Assembly (NCBI GenBank): GCA_028288305.1
Contig: JAQBOA010000043.1
Location: forward strand, 1-64,000
Direction of reading: 5' to 3'
Source: Mucilaginibacter sp.
GTDB lineage: Bacteria; Bacteroidota; Bacteroidia; Sphingobacteriales; Sphingobacteriaceae
Length of the DNA: 64,000 nucleotides
Shown: piece by piece, positions 7,822 to 15,870 of the stretch
How positions within the stretch are numbered: position 1 is the stretch's first letter
Layout: every line of letters begins with the position of its first letter
Notes under the pieces: model-generated
The model's input: only the letters and a program-made list of their open reading frames with translations
The model's database searches: none
What the model was told of the DNA's origin: nothing
Position numbers and translations under genes: made by a program

Positions 7822-8881
7822 TGGGTATCATTAAATCAATCGTGTATAATTCATTGGTTTTTTCCACCCGCAGATGATGTTTCCCCTTATAAAGGAGTTC
7901 AAGCCGTTTTTTGATCAGCTCATTACCCAAACCGCTGTCCGGCTGCTGTATTTTTACCCCTGGTTCGAACTTATTGGCACAGACTAACCTGATGTTGTCA
8001 TCATTGACGAAGATATCGATCGTGATAGCGTTCTCTATTTTCTTATTGTTGGTGTGTTTAAACGCATTTTCAATGAACGGAATAAAGACCATCGGCGCAA
8101 TGAGTTTATTACCCATCACCCCGGTCACTGAAAAGTTTACGTAATGTTGGTTGGCGGTCCTTATTTTTTGCAAGGCGATATACTTTTCCAGGTATTCCAC
8201 TTCCTTGTGCAATAAGATCAGATCAGTCTTTGTTTCGTAAAGGATAAACCGCATAATACCCGATAGCTTATTCAAATAATTGGAGGCTTTGACCGCATCT
8301 TTCAGAATGAGCGCGTCGATGTTATTGATGGTATTGAACAGTAAATGCGGATCAAGTTGCGATTTGACCAGCGCCATTTCCATCTCGTAGTTTTTTTCTT
8401 TCAATAGTTCTTTCAGCCTGATCTCAGAGAGCCAGGTAACAAAGCCTTTGATACTTAGCGCCAGCATACCGGTGATCAGATCAATAAAGGTCGTCACCAT
8501 GATTACCTTGATAGCAGTTGACCGGCCGTTTTTGCCGCCCTCATCCATATCGAGGACGTGGCCTGTTTCGATCAGGTAACGGTGCAGGACATAGGAAAGG
8601 GCTGCGATACCAACGGCGATCAACAGACCAAAGACCAGCGACAACAAAAACTTCCGTTGTTGCAGGTATTTGGGAAATAAGACGAAATAATAAAGTATGT
8701 AGGTGATGGCCGAAGGCAGGATGGCAAACAAAAAAAGGCTTTTTAAAGCATTGATTACCCGGGCAACGTGGTCGCCGGTAGGTGGACTGCTTTTGTTGTA
8801 AAGCCCCAGAAGGATGCCGATCAGGATGAAATAACAAGTCCAGAAACCGACATTCAACAAAAGCGCTAAATATTTTTTCAT
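7814..8881 (-). CDS. LytS/YehU-type sensor histidine kinase
   Basis: A 355-residue membrane histidine kinase. Four transmembrane segments occupy about residues 5-25, 45-70, 78-100 and 125-150, with no sensory PAS domain. The phospho-acceptor histidine is H179 in SQLDPHLLFNTINNIDAL (His_kinase family). The ATPase part contains PMVFIPFIENAFKHTNNKK (N box) and DSGLGNELIKKRLELLY (G box). It is paired with the LytTR regulator by an 8-bp overlap. It starts 59 bp after the esterase gene without an obvious operator of its own, so it may be transcribed from operator B by read-through. The signal is unknown. Confidence 0.95.
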   Translation of the reverse strand: MKKYLALLLNVGFWTCYFILIGILLGLYNKSSPPTGDHVARVINALKSLFLFAILPSAITYILYYFVLFPKYLQQRKFLLSLVFGLLIAVGIAALSYVLHRYLIETGHVLDMDEGGKNGRSTAIKVIMVTTFIDLITGMLALSIKGFVTWLSEIRLKELLKEKNYEMEMALVKSQLDPHLLFNTINNIDALILKDAVKASNYLNKLSGIMRFILYETKTDLILLHKEVEYLEKYIALQKIRTANQHYVNFSVTGVMGNKLIAPMVFIPFIENAFKHTNNKKIENAITIDIFVNDDNIRLVCANKFEPGVKIQQPDSGLGNELIKKRLELLYKGKHHLRVEKTNELYTIDLMIPNG

Positions 8882-8939
8882 AATTATCTATAAATGTGTC
8901 TCTTTAATTCGGCTTTACAGCATTTAATATTCGGGTCGT

Positions 8940-10154
8940 CTATTTACCTTTCAAAAGTAAATTTAGTTTAGCCCTTGTTTCTGGTATCTCTTTGATAGCC
9001 AGTGCCTTTTTAAAACAGATCATTGCGTTATTGTTATCACCTTTTGCCAGGTAATAGTCCCCATAAGAATCCTGAGGGTTAGCGTCCTTAGGGTAGTTAA
9101 GCACATTTAAAGCAAATAATTCCCCGGCCATATTATATTGCTTTGACCTTAAAGCGTAATATCCCAGATTATTGACCAATGGTTCATCAGGAAGTACTTG
9201 GTAACCCAGTTCCTCCGTAATTTTTCGGTAATGAGCTATGATCACTGAAGACAAATTTGGATTGGTTATTTGATACTCGGCATATCTGGGGAAAACATAA
9301 TAATCAAAAATAAAACGCAATGCATCATATGCCGCTATTAAAGGGACTGTTTGATGATTGTCATTCTCGTAATACTCCTCTTTAAACCGCAGTTTATTTT
9401 CCGGATGCTGGTGCACGTGATGTATCAGATCCAAATTATACCTTACCAGTTCTGTCTTGTCTGACGTATCTGCCTGTACAGCTGTCGTATCGACGCCTCT
9501 TTCCATATGATTTGCTATGGCCAGAAACAATGTTTTATAGGCATAGGAATCTTTTTCAATGGCGGCATTAGCTTCTTTCAAAACTTTGTGACTGTCCCAC
9601 CAAATGGATGGTTCTATGGCAATATAGCCGTTGAAAAGGTCCTTATGATGAACCATCGTTTGCACGACCATTAACCCGCCCAGGGAATGGCCCATTAGAA
9701 GTTTATAGGGTGCAGTAAGATAATTGGAATCGATGTGGGGAATTAACTCTTTTTCTATAAAGGAAAGAAAACGCTCTCCGCCTCCCGAATTTTTTACGCC
9801 GTCTGCATTGTTTGCAACGGTTGTTGGCGTGAGATCCCTGCTTCTATCGGTGTTAGGGATGCCTACTACGATCATAGGCGGACAAAGGCCCATATCGGCC
9901 AAACGTTCTACGGTTATTGCAACGGAGCGGAAATTATTTTCACCATCTAACACGTAAATGACAGGGTAATTGCCTTTTGTTGTAGCACGGGATTTTTTGC
10001 CTTGATATGGCGTGTAGATCAGCAATTGCCGCTGCTCTTTTAATATGTCAGACCTAACACTATCTGCAAAGCCTAAGCTAAAATTGCTTTGCGACTGCGC
10101 TGTCGCATCAAAAATTGAAACGATGAAAAAGGAAAGGAAAAAAAGATACTTCAT
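8940..10154 (-). CDS. Secreted Fes/IroE-like alpha/beta-hydrolase (esterase) with TPR-like tail
   Basis: A 404-residue esterase from the ATG ending at 10154, chosen because it begins the signal peptide MKYLFFLSFFIVSIFDATAQ. The putative-esterase (esterase D/Fes) fold shows YPVIYVLDGENNFRS near residue 65 and the nucleophile elbow LMGHSLGG with Ser157. The final 60-70 residues look like tetratricopeptide repeats (DSYGDYYLAKGDNNNAMICFKKALAI). Such proteins cleave siderophore or other ester substrates in the periplasm, but the actual substrate is unknown. Operator B and a TACATTTG -7 box lie directly upstream, so it is probably induced by the neighbouring LytS/LytTR system. Confidence 0.88.
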   Translation of the reverse strand: MKYLFFLSFFIVSIFDATAQSQSNFSLGFADSVRSDILKEQRQLLIYTPYQGKKSRATTKGNYPVIYVLDGENNFRSVAITVERLADMGLCPPMIVVGIPNTDRSRDLTPTTVANNADGVKNSGGGERFLSFIEKELIPHIDSNYLTAPYKLLMGHSLGGLMVVQTMVHHKDLFNGYIAIEPSIWWDSHKVLKEANAAIEKDSYAYKTLFLAIANHMERGVDTTAVQADTSDKTELVRYNLDLIHHVHQHPENKLRFKEEYYENDNHQTVPLIAAYDALRFIFDYYVFPRYAEYQITNPNLSSVIIAHYRKITEELGYQVLPDEPLVNNLGYYALRSKQYNMAGELFALNVLNYPKDANPQDSYGDYYLAKGDNNNAMICFKKALAIKEIPETRAKLNLLLKGK

Positions 10155-10174
10155 TTTATTTATGGGATATAAGG

Positions 10175-10259
10175 CAAATGTATCCAAAGGCAACAGTTCG
10201 GGAAATTGCCTTATGCCAAGCAGGCTCAGATGTCTGCAATCTTGTTCATTTCATCTGCG
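10175..10259 (-). promoter_or_regulatory. Operator/promoter B: triple 21-bp-spaced repeat plus -7 box
   Basis: On the minus strand: CGCAGA (10254-10259), TGCAGA (10233-10238) and GGCATA (10212-10217), at exact 21-bp steps, then 35 bp to the -7 box TACATTTG (10175-10182). It serves the esterase starting at 10154. The upstream two hexamers lie within the last codons of the choline-kinase-like pseudogene (stop at 10226-10228), so coding and operator sequence overlap. Confidence 0.75.
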
Positions 10260-11059
10260 AACCGGAGCGACCACATATCGGCCAAAGCCGCATTTAGCAA
10301 GTTTTGGCCAAGCGCCCCTTTATCAAACAGGAGTATAGCGTAAACGATCCTGCAGACCTGCTTCATTAAAAAGAACCGTGCACGCTTGTAGTCTGAAAGA
10401 CCGTCACCAAAATAAGCTTCAAGAAAAATATTTTCCTGTTCATCACCGGCAACATAAAAGTTGGCGGCTATAGCCAGGTCAACATAGCGGTCGCTCTGAT
10501 GCGCGGCGTCCCAATCAATGACTCATATTTTTGCTCCGTCACAGATGGTGTTGCCGGGGTTAAGATCGTTATGGCTGGGCACCCTATCGGTATCGTCCCA
10601 GGGATAATGCTTTCTGATCTCTGCATAATAAGTCAGACACGCTGCTAGCGCAGACCCTTCAAATTGAGCGATAAGGCTATCAACGGTAGTTACTAAATTA
10701 TTTCCGTCCGGAAATGGCGGCAACTCGTGTATGCGCCTGATCGTTCGCGCAAGTTCTTGTATTGAAACCCTTGCCGTATTTTCAATAAAGCCCGCGATCG
10801 ATAGACCTGTTGTCTTATTTGAATAATAAACCGGTGGCGCAATGCCTGCTTCAGCGGCGATCTCCATATTGCCCGAAAGATTACCCAGTTTTAAAACGTA
10901 GGGCTGATCGTTAATCGCGATTTTAAATACGGGTGAGGCAGACAAGCCACCCGGCAGTAAAACGAGTTCTTGTACTGCCATAGTCCGAAAGGTTTGCTGT
11001 AACGCACTTTCAACTGCTGCCAAATGTGACGGCGGTATCAGGGTCTGTAGGATTTCCAT
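10226..11059 (-). pseudogene. Choline kinase / aminoglycoside phosphotransferase-like protein with an internal TGA
   Basis: An APH/choline-kinase-fold small-molecule phosphotransferase. The 278-codon frame is interrupted at codon 179 by TGA (10523-10525). The first part holds the catalytic Brenner loop SHNDLNPGN. Directly after the stop the same frame continues VIDWDAAHQSDRYVDLAIAANFYV, which supplies the second metal-binding aspartate and the C-lobe, ending MNKIADI. The stop replaces what is plausibly a TGG. A product ending at 10523 would lack the DFG-equivalent motif and be inactive. Operator C precedes it; the promoter is so close that the message would be nearly leaderless. Confidence 0.85.
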
Positions 11060-11063
11060 CTAA

Positions 11064-11149
11064 TAAAAGTAACTTAAAGAGATCGGTCAGGAGATTTTTG
11101 TTATGCGAAGTGCGCCTGAATGTCTGCATCCTGTCGATTTCACTCTGCA
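11064..11149 (-). promoter_or_regulatory. Operator/promoter C: triple 21-bp-spaced repeat plus -7 box
   Basis: On the minus strand: TGCAGA (11144-11149), TGCAGA (11123-11128) and CGCATA (11102-11107), with 21-bp steps, then 36 bp to a slightly weaker -7 box TACTTTTA (11064-11071). The kinase-like pseudogene starts at 11059, only 5 bp beyond the box, so the transcript would be leaderless or translation would begin further in. The layout is the same as in operators A and B. Confidence 0.7.
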
Positions 11150-11349
11150 AAATCTATTTTTGGTTATGCCGGAAAGCTTCGTGGAGAATATAGTAGTAGC
11201 AATTCAAAATATAATTTTACCTGATAATCAACAAGTTGTGGCGTTGAGGTTAATGGAGAAGCTAAATTTTTAACTTTTGTACTCAGAATAATGCTGAAAA
11301 TTGACAATTTGAAATAGCCATGTTTTTTTAAGCCAAATTATATTTTTTC

Positions 11350-11747
11350 GTGGAGAATAAAATATTCGCGTTTTTAAAGACATTGAATGTAAGTGAGTTA
11401 TGCTATTTTAATTATTCGTATTTGCAATAAAATCAGTTTAAAATTCTAAAAAAACTCTGGCATAACTTCGTCAAAAGTCTGCCAAAAACTCTGGCAAAAG
11501 ATGTTGGAACGGTTTTTTTGTAAATTTTAAAATTGATAATTTTTTCTGATTTTTTGTAAATTAGTAAAACAATAAAAACACTGTTTTTAATATCAAGAAG
11601 GGTGTTTTTTAAAGAATAATTCAATTAAAAACTCTGGCAAAAGTCTGCCAAAACGTGAAAAAAAATGAAAAGAAAACCGCTCTCAGACTATCAAAAACAG
11701 CGTTTGGGTTTCGCAATTGAGGCTCTTGGCAATCCGATATTCTCCAC
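11350..11747. mobile_element. 398-bp MITE-like element with GTGGAGAATA terminal inverted repeats
   Basis: The left end GTGGAGAATA (11350-11359) and right end TATTCTCCAC (11738-11747) are perfect 10-bp inverted repeats. A further direct copy of GTGGAGAATA lies at 11181-11190. The interior has repeated CTCTGGCA / GTCTGCCA units forming TGGCA-N6-TGCCA inverted repeats and a 28-codon plus-strand ORF. No transposase is present. A degraded relative of the right part lies at 2890-3028. The identification as a mobile unit is inference from the ends and the second copy. Confidence 0.45.
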
Positions 11748-11751
11748 ATAG
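11665..11751 (+). CDS. Possible 28-aa small protein (MKRKPLSDYQKQRL...)
   Basis: A short frame that ends with TAG inside the right terminal repeat. Its counterpart at 2924 keeps the same reading frame over 21 codons with conservative changes (D/E, Y/H, I/M), which hints that it is or was translated. A hairpin followed by CTTTTC (11755-11783) directly after the stop would suit a plus-strand terminator. I recognise no family; it may also be the remnant of a longer protein. Confidence 0.3.
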   Translation: MKRKPLSDYQKQRLGFAIEALGNPIFST

Positions 11752-11754
11752 AAT

Positions 11755-11783
11755 GCCTATGCGAGTAATTGCATAGGCCTTTT
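11755..11783 (+). terminator. Hairpin terminator after the small ORF
   Basis: A perfect 8-bp stem GCCTATGC / GCATAGGC with an 8-base loop is followed by CTTTTC on the plus strand. It separates the MITE-like element from the convergent GlxA-type regulator gene. Confidence 0.5.
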
Positions 11784-11809
11784 CAGGATACAGTACACCT
11801 ATACTAAAC

Positions 11810-12790
11810 TCAGGAAATACCGGCCTGCTTGTTGTACTTATTCTTGTATTCTACCGGGGTCATTCCTGTTATCCGTTTGAAAACATCCCTGAATGTCGGA
11901 ACATCTGTGTATCCAACATCCAGCATTATTTCCATGATTGATTTTCTTCCAATTTCCAATTGTTTCTTTGCAGCTTCTATTTTTACCCGTTGTATATATT
12001 CCGCCACTGTATTCCGTGTACCTTTTTTGAATCTTCGTTCAAAGGTTCTGCGGGTTAGATCGAAACGGGAAGCGATCTCATCGACATTGAACTTCTCCCG
12101 GTAATTTTGTTCTATGAACTCTTGCGACCTTATAATCACTTCATCTCCATGATCTTTAAGGCCATTGAATATGATAAAAGGGGATTGGGTGTTTCTATCC
12201 AGGTCAATTACAAAATATTTTGCCGTATAGATAGCAATTTCCCTTCCGGCGTATTTTTCTACGAGATGCAGAAGAAGGTTCCACCATGCATTATTCCCAC
12301 CGCTGGAATAGAGGCCGTTCTGATCCGTAATAGCTTTCTCATCTACCAATGTTACTGAAGAATAATGATGCCTGAATTCATTAGCATATAGCCAATGGGT
12401 AGTGCATTGCCTGCCTTTAAGCAATCCGGAAAAAGCTAATAAAAAAGCTCCTGTACAAAGGCTTGCAACCTCTGCACCATTCTTGTATTGTTCGTTGATC
12501 CAACTAACGTAATTTATATTTGTATTGGTCGCTGTAAATATATCGCCTGACAATGCGGGGATAATGATCAGGTCCGTCTTTTCGATATCACTTATAAACG
12601 CATTGGGATGTATAGAAAATACGCCGTCGTTCAGTTTAACTTCTCCGTTAAGGCCAACCAATTGTACATTGAACAAAGGAGCTTTACCTGACTTTTTCAG
12701 AAACTCATTCACCATAACAAATACATACCTGGAATCCGCTACAGATGCAAGTACCGCGTTCTTCAGCGCCAATATGCAAATATCAATCAT
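11810..12790 (-). CDS. GlxA family (DJ-1/PfpI + AraC HTH) transcriptional regulator
   Basis: A 326-residue regulator from the ATG ending at 12790 (MIDICILALKNAVLASV); the longer frame adds 14 unlikely residues. The N-terminal DJ-1/PfpI amidotransferase-like domain (about 1-180) has the nucleophile-elbow region VASLCTGAFLLAFSGLL. The C-terminal AraC/XylS domain has the two helix-turn-helix segments NVDEIASRFDLTRRTFERRF and IMEIMLDVGYTDVPTFRDVF. These proteins respond to small metabolites. Its target may be the divergent VOC-DoxX group starting at 12908, but no operator was identified. Confidence 0.9.
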   Translation of the reverse strand: MIDICILALKNAVLASVADSRYVFVMVNEFLKKSGKAPLFNVQLVGLNGEVKLNDGVFSIHPNAFISDIEKTDLIIIPALSGDIFTATNTNINYVSWINEQYKNGAEVASLCTGAFLLAFSGLLKGRQCTTHWLYANEFRHHYSSVTLVDEKAITDQNGLYSSGGNNAWWNLLLHLVEKYAGREIAIYTAKYFVIDLDRNTQSPFIIFNGLKDHGDEVIIRSQEFIEQNYREKFNVDEIASRFDLTRRTFERRFKKGTRNTVAEYIQRVKIEAAKKQLEIGRKSIMEIMLDVGYTDVPTFRDVFKRITGMTPVEYKNKYNKQAGIS

Positions 12791-12874
12791 ACAACAAATG
12801 TAAGTGAAATATTTGTCGCAATCACCCACCATAGAATGCCGTATTCACACGCTTAAAATATCATATTCAATCAA

Positions 12875-12882
12875 TACTTTTG
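12875..12882 (+). promoter_or_regulatory. -7 box TACTTTTG
   Basis: A perfect Bacteroidota TAnnTTTG box lies 25 bp upstream of the VOC-family start at 12908, in the divergent gap shared with the GlxA-type regulator. No clear TTTG -33 element was found. Confidence 0.55.
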
Positions 12883-12907
12883 TCATCTAACCAAACAAAA
12901 CCTTAAA

Positions 12908-13345
12908 ATGCTTAGCACAAATTTTTATTTACACTTTATGGGCAATGCAGAAGAAGCCATGAACTTCTACAAATCTTTATTTGGAGGAGAGTTTGAGTCA
13001 TTTATGCGCTATTTAGATGTTCCCGGCGGCGAAAAAATGTCGGCTCATGACCAAAAGAAGATCATGCATGTGGCCTTGCCTATTGCCGGAAACCAAATGA
13101 TTATGGCTACTGATACACTGGAATCGATGGGGCGCAGCGTTGTATTTGGCAATAATTATCATATTTCCCTTGAAGCGGAAAGCGAGGCGGAAGTGGACAA
13201 AATTTTTGTCGGCTTGTCTGCCGGTGGTACGGTAGAAGCTCCTCTTAATAAAACCTTCTGGGGGGCATACTTCGGCATGTTTACCGATAAATTCGGCGTT
13301 AAATGGATGATCAATTATACGTATCCCAAAAAAACCCAATTATAG
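12908..13345 (+). CDS. VOC family (PhnB-like) protein
   Basis: A 145-residue vicinal-oxygen-chelate/glyoxalase-fold protein of the PhnB/3-demethylubiquinone-methyltransferase-like subgroup. Seen: an opening YLHFMGNAEEAMNFYKSLFGGEF, then AGNQMIMATD, and the closing WGAYFGMFTDKFGVKWMINY. Homologues are common beside DoxX and DUF1801 genes, as here, but their reaction is unknown. It is the first gene of a plus-strand group and has its own TACTTTTG box. Confidence 0.92.
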   Translation: MLSTNFYLHFMGNAEEAMNFYKSLFGGEFESFMRYLDVPGGEKMSAHDQKKIMHVALPIAGNQMIMATDTLESMGRSVVFGNNYHISLEAESEAEVDKIFVGLSAGGTVEAPLNKTFWGAYFGMFTDKFGVKWMINYTYPKKTQL

Positions 13346-13357
13346 AAACACAAAAAA

Positions 13358-13750
13358 ATGGAAACACAAACTATTATTTCAAAACCACTATGGTGGACAG
13401 GAACTATCCTAAAAGGGCTAGTGTGCCTTTTTTTATTGCTCGATGCAATAATGAAACTGATAAAAAGCTCACCATCTGTTGATGGTACAAAACAACTCGG
13501 CCTGCCTGAAAATTGTGTTCAATTTCTTGGAATTTATTTACTCGTAAGTGCGGTTCTCTACGTTTATCCAAGAACTGTAGTAATGGGATTTCTTTTTCTC
13601 TTTTCTTATTTAGGAGCTGCAGTTGCTATTACTTATAGGGCAAATATCGACGGGCATTCATATATTTTTCCGATCGCATTTGCTGTTTTCATTTTGCTGG
13701 CAGAATTTCTGCGAAATACAACGGTGAGAAATATTATACCGCTTATATAA
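13358..13750 (+). CDS. DoxX family membrane protein
   Basis: A 130-residue protein with four transmembrane helices (about residues 14-32, 50-68, 73-92 and 102-118). The pattern GLPENCVQFLGIYLLVSAVLY is typical of DoxX-like (DoxX_2/DoxX_3) proteins. It starts 12 bp after the VOC gene and is probably co-transcribed. The role is not established; relatives are linked to oxidative stress in other bacteria. Confidence 0.88.
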   Translation: METQTIISKPLWWTGTILKGLVCLFLLLDAIMKLIKSSPSVDGTKQLGLPENCVQFLGIYLLVSAVLYVYPRTVVMGFLFLFSYLGAAVAITYRANIDGHSYIFPIAFAVFILLAEFLRNTTVRNIIPLI

Positions 13751-13754
13751 ATCT

Positions 13755-13979
13755 GTGCTTATTTCATTTAAAGCATATATTGATAACATTAAGATAAAGA
13801 CGGGAAAAACGCCTGCTGATCTTAAAAAATTAGGAGAAGAAAATGGCTTTCTTAAAAAAGGAGAGTTAGCAGAAGGTATAAAGGCCGGGCAAATTGTAAC
13901 CTGGCTGAAAGATGATTTTGATTTAGGACATGGTCATGCAATGGCTATTTATGCGTTATTTAAAGGAAAAACAAATTAA
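13755..13979 (+). CDS. DUF4287 domain-containing protein
   Basis: A 74-residue cytosolic protein beginning at GTG (13755), 4 bp after the DoxX stop. FKAYIDNIKIKTGKTPADLKKL and the closing LGHGHAMAIYALFKG match the DUF4287 pattern. The function is unknown. No ATG is available in the frame before the conserved region, which supports the GTG start. Confidence 0.85.
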   Translation: MLISFKAYIDNIKIKTGKTPADLKKLGEENGFLKKGELAEGIKAGQIVTWLKDDFDLGHGHAMAIYALFKGKTN

Positions 13980-14045
13980 TAAGTAATTTCAGTCCGTAAA
14001 TTTCGATTACAGAACACATGCCAAAACCGTAAAATCACATTAGCG

Positions 14046-14396
14046 ATGAACCAGGAAGTCACCCAATACATTGAGAATATCGAACAAAAATGGCAAGCAG
14101 ATACCTGCAAGCATCTCCGCGAAACAGTACTGCAATCTGTTCCTGGGATAGAAGAGGCGCTGCAATATGGCAAACCACACTATAAAAAAAACGGTAAATA
14201 TGTATGTACTTACAATACTGCCAAAGCATGGGTAAGTTTTACTCTTTTTAATGCAGCATCTCTCGAAGCGCCGGAGGGCCTTTTTGAACCTGGTGATAAC
14301 CCTGATAGAAAGACAATCAAGATCCGTGAAGGGCAGAATACAGATTATAATCTTTTAGCAAAGTTATTGCAACAGGCATCAGCTTCCCTAAGCTAA
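14046..14396 (+). CDS. DUF1801 domain-containing protein
   Basis: A 116-residue YdhG/YjbR-like protein. The diagnostic region IEEALQYGKPHYKKNGKYVCTYN and the following AWVSFTLFNAASLEAPEGLF fit DUF1801. These are small alpha/beta proteins of unknown function that often accompany DUF4287 and VOC genes, as here. The 66-bp gap to the DUF4287 gene is compatible with one operon. Confidence 0.88.
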   Translation: MNQEVTQYIENIEQKWQADTCKHLRETVLQSVPGIEEALQYGKPHYKKNGKYVCTYNTAKAWVSFTLFNAASLEAPEGLFEPGDNPDRKTIKIREGQNTDYNLLAKLLQQASASLS

Positions 14397-14617
14397 AAAC
14401 CGGCTTGTTAATTAATGAGAATTAAATGAAGCAGAATCATTAGCCACTATTTCGTCAATTGAAGAGAATTTCTATCTATGTAAATTGTAAATAAATCTTA
14501 TGTATTTTTGAAATACTTCCGATGTAAATTGTATGTAATTGGTAAGCTTGCTCAAATTTAGCGAAGTTAGTGTATAATTACTTTGAGATTCTCACAAACT
14601 TATTCTTCTTTAAATGC

Positions 14618-14642
14618 AAAAGGCGATCTTTAAGACCGCCTT
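14618..14642 (-). terminator. Intrinsic terminator of the lmo0937-like gene
   Basis: On the minus strand AAGGCGGTCTTAAAGATCGCC folds into a hairpin with the stem AAGGCG/CGCCTT, followed by TTTT. It lies 23 bp after the stop codon of the small membrane-protein gene at 14665-14823. Confidence 0.6.
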
Positions 14643-14664
14643 AATACAATAAATACATAACAAA

Positions 14665-14823
14665 TTAAATTACTGAAGTATCCCCTCTTATAAGTCCAAT
14701 TATAAGGGCAATAACTGCAATAACAAGTAATACGTGGATTATTCCACCTGCTGAATAAGCAAAAACTCCTATCGCCCATCCAATCACCAGGATTACTGCG
14801 ATGATATAAAGTAGTGATCTCAT
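14665..14823 (-). CDS. lmo0937 family small membrane protein
   Basis: A 52-residue protein too short for a usual length cut-off. The frame starts MRSLLYIIAVILVIGWAIG and has a second hydrophobic stretch IIHVLLVIAVIALIIGLIRG, giving two transmembrane helices. That is the hallmark of the lmo0937 family, common in Bacteroidota and often stress-induced. A terminator hairpin follows directly. The function is unknown. Confidence 0.85.
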   Translation of the reverse strand: MRSLLYIIAVILVIGWAIGVFAYSAGGIIHVLLVIAVIALIIGLIRGDTSVI

Positions 14824-15156
14824 AATATTGTTTTTTAAGTTAATTGTTTTAACCTTATCTAAAAAATCATGCCATGGTTTATATAAGTTGGTTAAAGCCG
14901 TCGCTTCAGATATTTCTGTTCAGAATAATCTACATTCATCATTTTATGTGTGTTTAAGTGGTGTCTACAAGAGAGGACGATGGATTATTGTAAAAAAAGC
15001 CGATGAATAAGATTCGCATCAAGGAGTTGCTTTCCACAATTAAAGGCAAAGTACTGTTTAAAATTTAAGGCTTTATCTGGTAATAATATTTAAGATATAG
15101 ATTGGTTATTGATTAATTAGTTTAATTTTATTAACACAATCAATGACCTTAAATTT
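14824..15156. other. 333-bp gap, no recognised feature
   Basis: AT-rich DNA between the lmo0937-like gene and the first DUF4870-like gene. A 60-codon plus-strand frame here has no coding character. It presumably contains the two divergent promoters, but I see no clear TAnnTTTG box. Confidence 0.5.
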
Positions 15157-15531
15157 ATGGAACCTAACAATCCTTTCGCAAACCAGGAAAACGGGAAAAC
15201 TGCCAGCATAATTAGTTATTTCACCATTATAGGATGGCTTATTGCCTATTTTGGATTTCACATAAACAACAGGACAAGTTTGGGCAGTTATCAGCTAAGG
15301 CAAACCTTGCTTCTTCACCTAACTTCAATGATTGTAAGATATGGACTGGCCTTCATTTTAGGGGCTGTTTGGTTATCAACCGGTATGTTTTCATTATATT
15401 ATTTACTTAAACTGGTTGAAATAGTGTTTTTTATACTATGGATAATCGGGATAATAGGTGCAATTAATGGTGAAAAAAAACCCATACCATTTTTGGGCGA
15501 GCCGGCGCAAAATATGTTTTCTACAATTTGA
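15157..15531 (+). CDS. DUF4870-like membrane protein, copy 1
   Basis: A 124-residue protein with three to four hydrophobic helices. It begins NPFANQENGKTASIISYFTIIG and contains TSLGSYQLRQTLLLHL, a pattern like DUF4870 proteins. It ends GEPAQNMFSTI. It is a tandem paralogue of 15871-16248, which keeps the NPF..DGKTA start, the SF/YHLRQTLLL core and the PIP.LG..AQN.FS tail. The function is unknown. Confidence 0.75.
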   Translation: MEPNNPFANQENGKTASIISYFTIIGWLIAYFGFHINNRTSLGSYQLRQTLLLHLTSMIVRYGLAFILGAVWLSTGMFSLYYLLKLVEIVFFILWIIGIIGAINGEKKPIPFLGEPAQNMFSTI

Positions 15532-15870
15532 GAAAGTATTACTATTGCAGCTGCATTTTAATGAATTAAGTCTAATGTAATTCCTATGCCTTATTTCTTG
15601 GCTGGGTACAATTAAAAATGATAAATAGTTCAGTCTGCATATCAATTGATCGTTACTTATATTAATCATAACGAAACCTTAATCGTTAATTCCAAACAAT
15701 CACTCTCCTGTTTAATACAAGCTTCAATATCTTAAATTTAATATTGGTTATTTACTCTTATAAAGACCGCAATTAAATAGGACTAACCCTGTGCCGAAAC
15801 AAATAACGCTTTTCTGCGTATAAAGATGCAACTCATAACACTTTTAAAATCACTTAGGACAAATAAATTT
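15532..15870. other. 339-bp gap, no recognised feature
   Basis: AT-rich spacer between the two paralogous membrane-protein genes. I see no hairpin terminator, gene or repeat in it. Confidence 0.5.

Noticed and set aside
3984-10525. TGA read as tryptophan (alternative genetic code) to explain the two internal TGA codons
   Set aside because: TGA is the normal stop of other genes here, for example the ABC permease ending at 20209, and TGG is used for Trp throughout. Simple nonsense mutations are enough.
11433-11624. 63-codon minus-strand ORF inside the 398-bp element
   Set aside because: It reads the complement of the CTCTGGCA/GTCTGCCA repeats plus poly-A/T runs; low complexity, no counterpart in the 2.9-kb copy.
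14828-15010. 60-codon plus-strand ORF after the lmo0937-like gene
   Set aside because: No coding character and it overlaps the promoter region of the divergent small membrane-protein gene.
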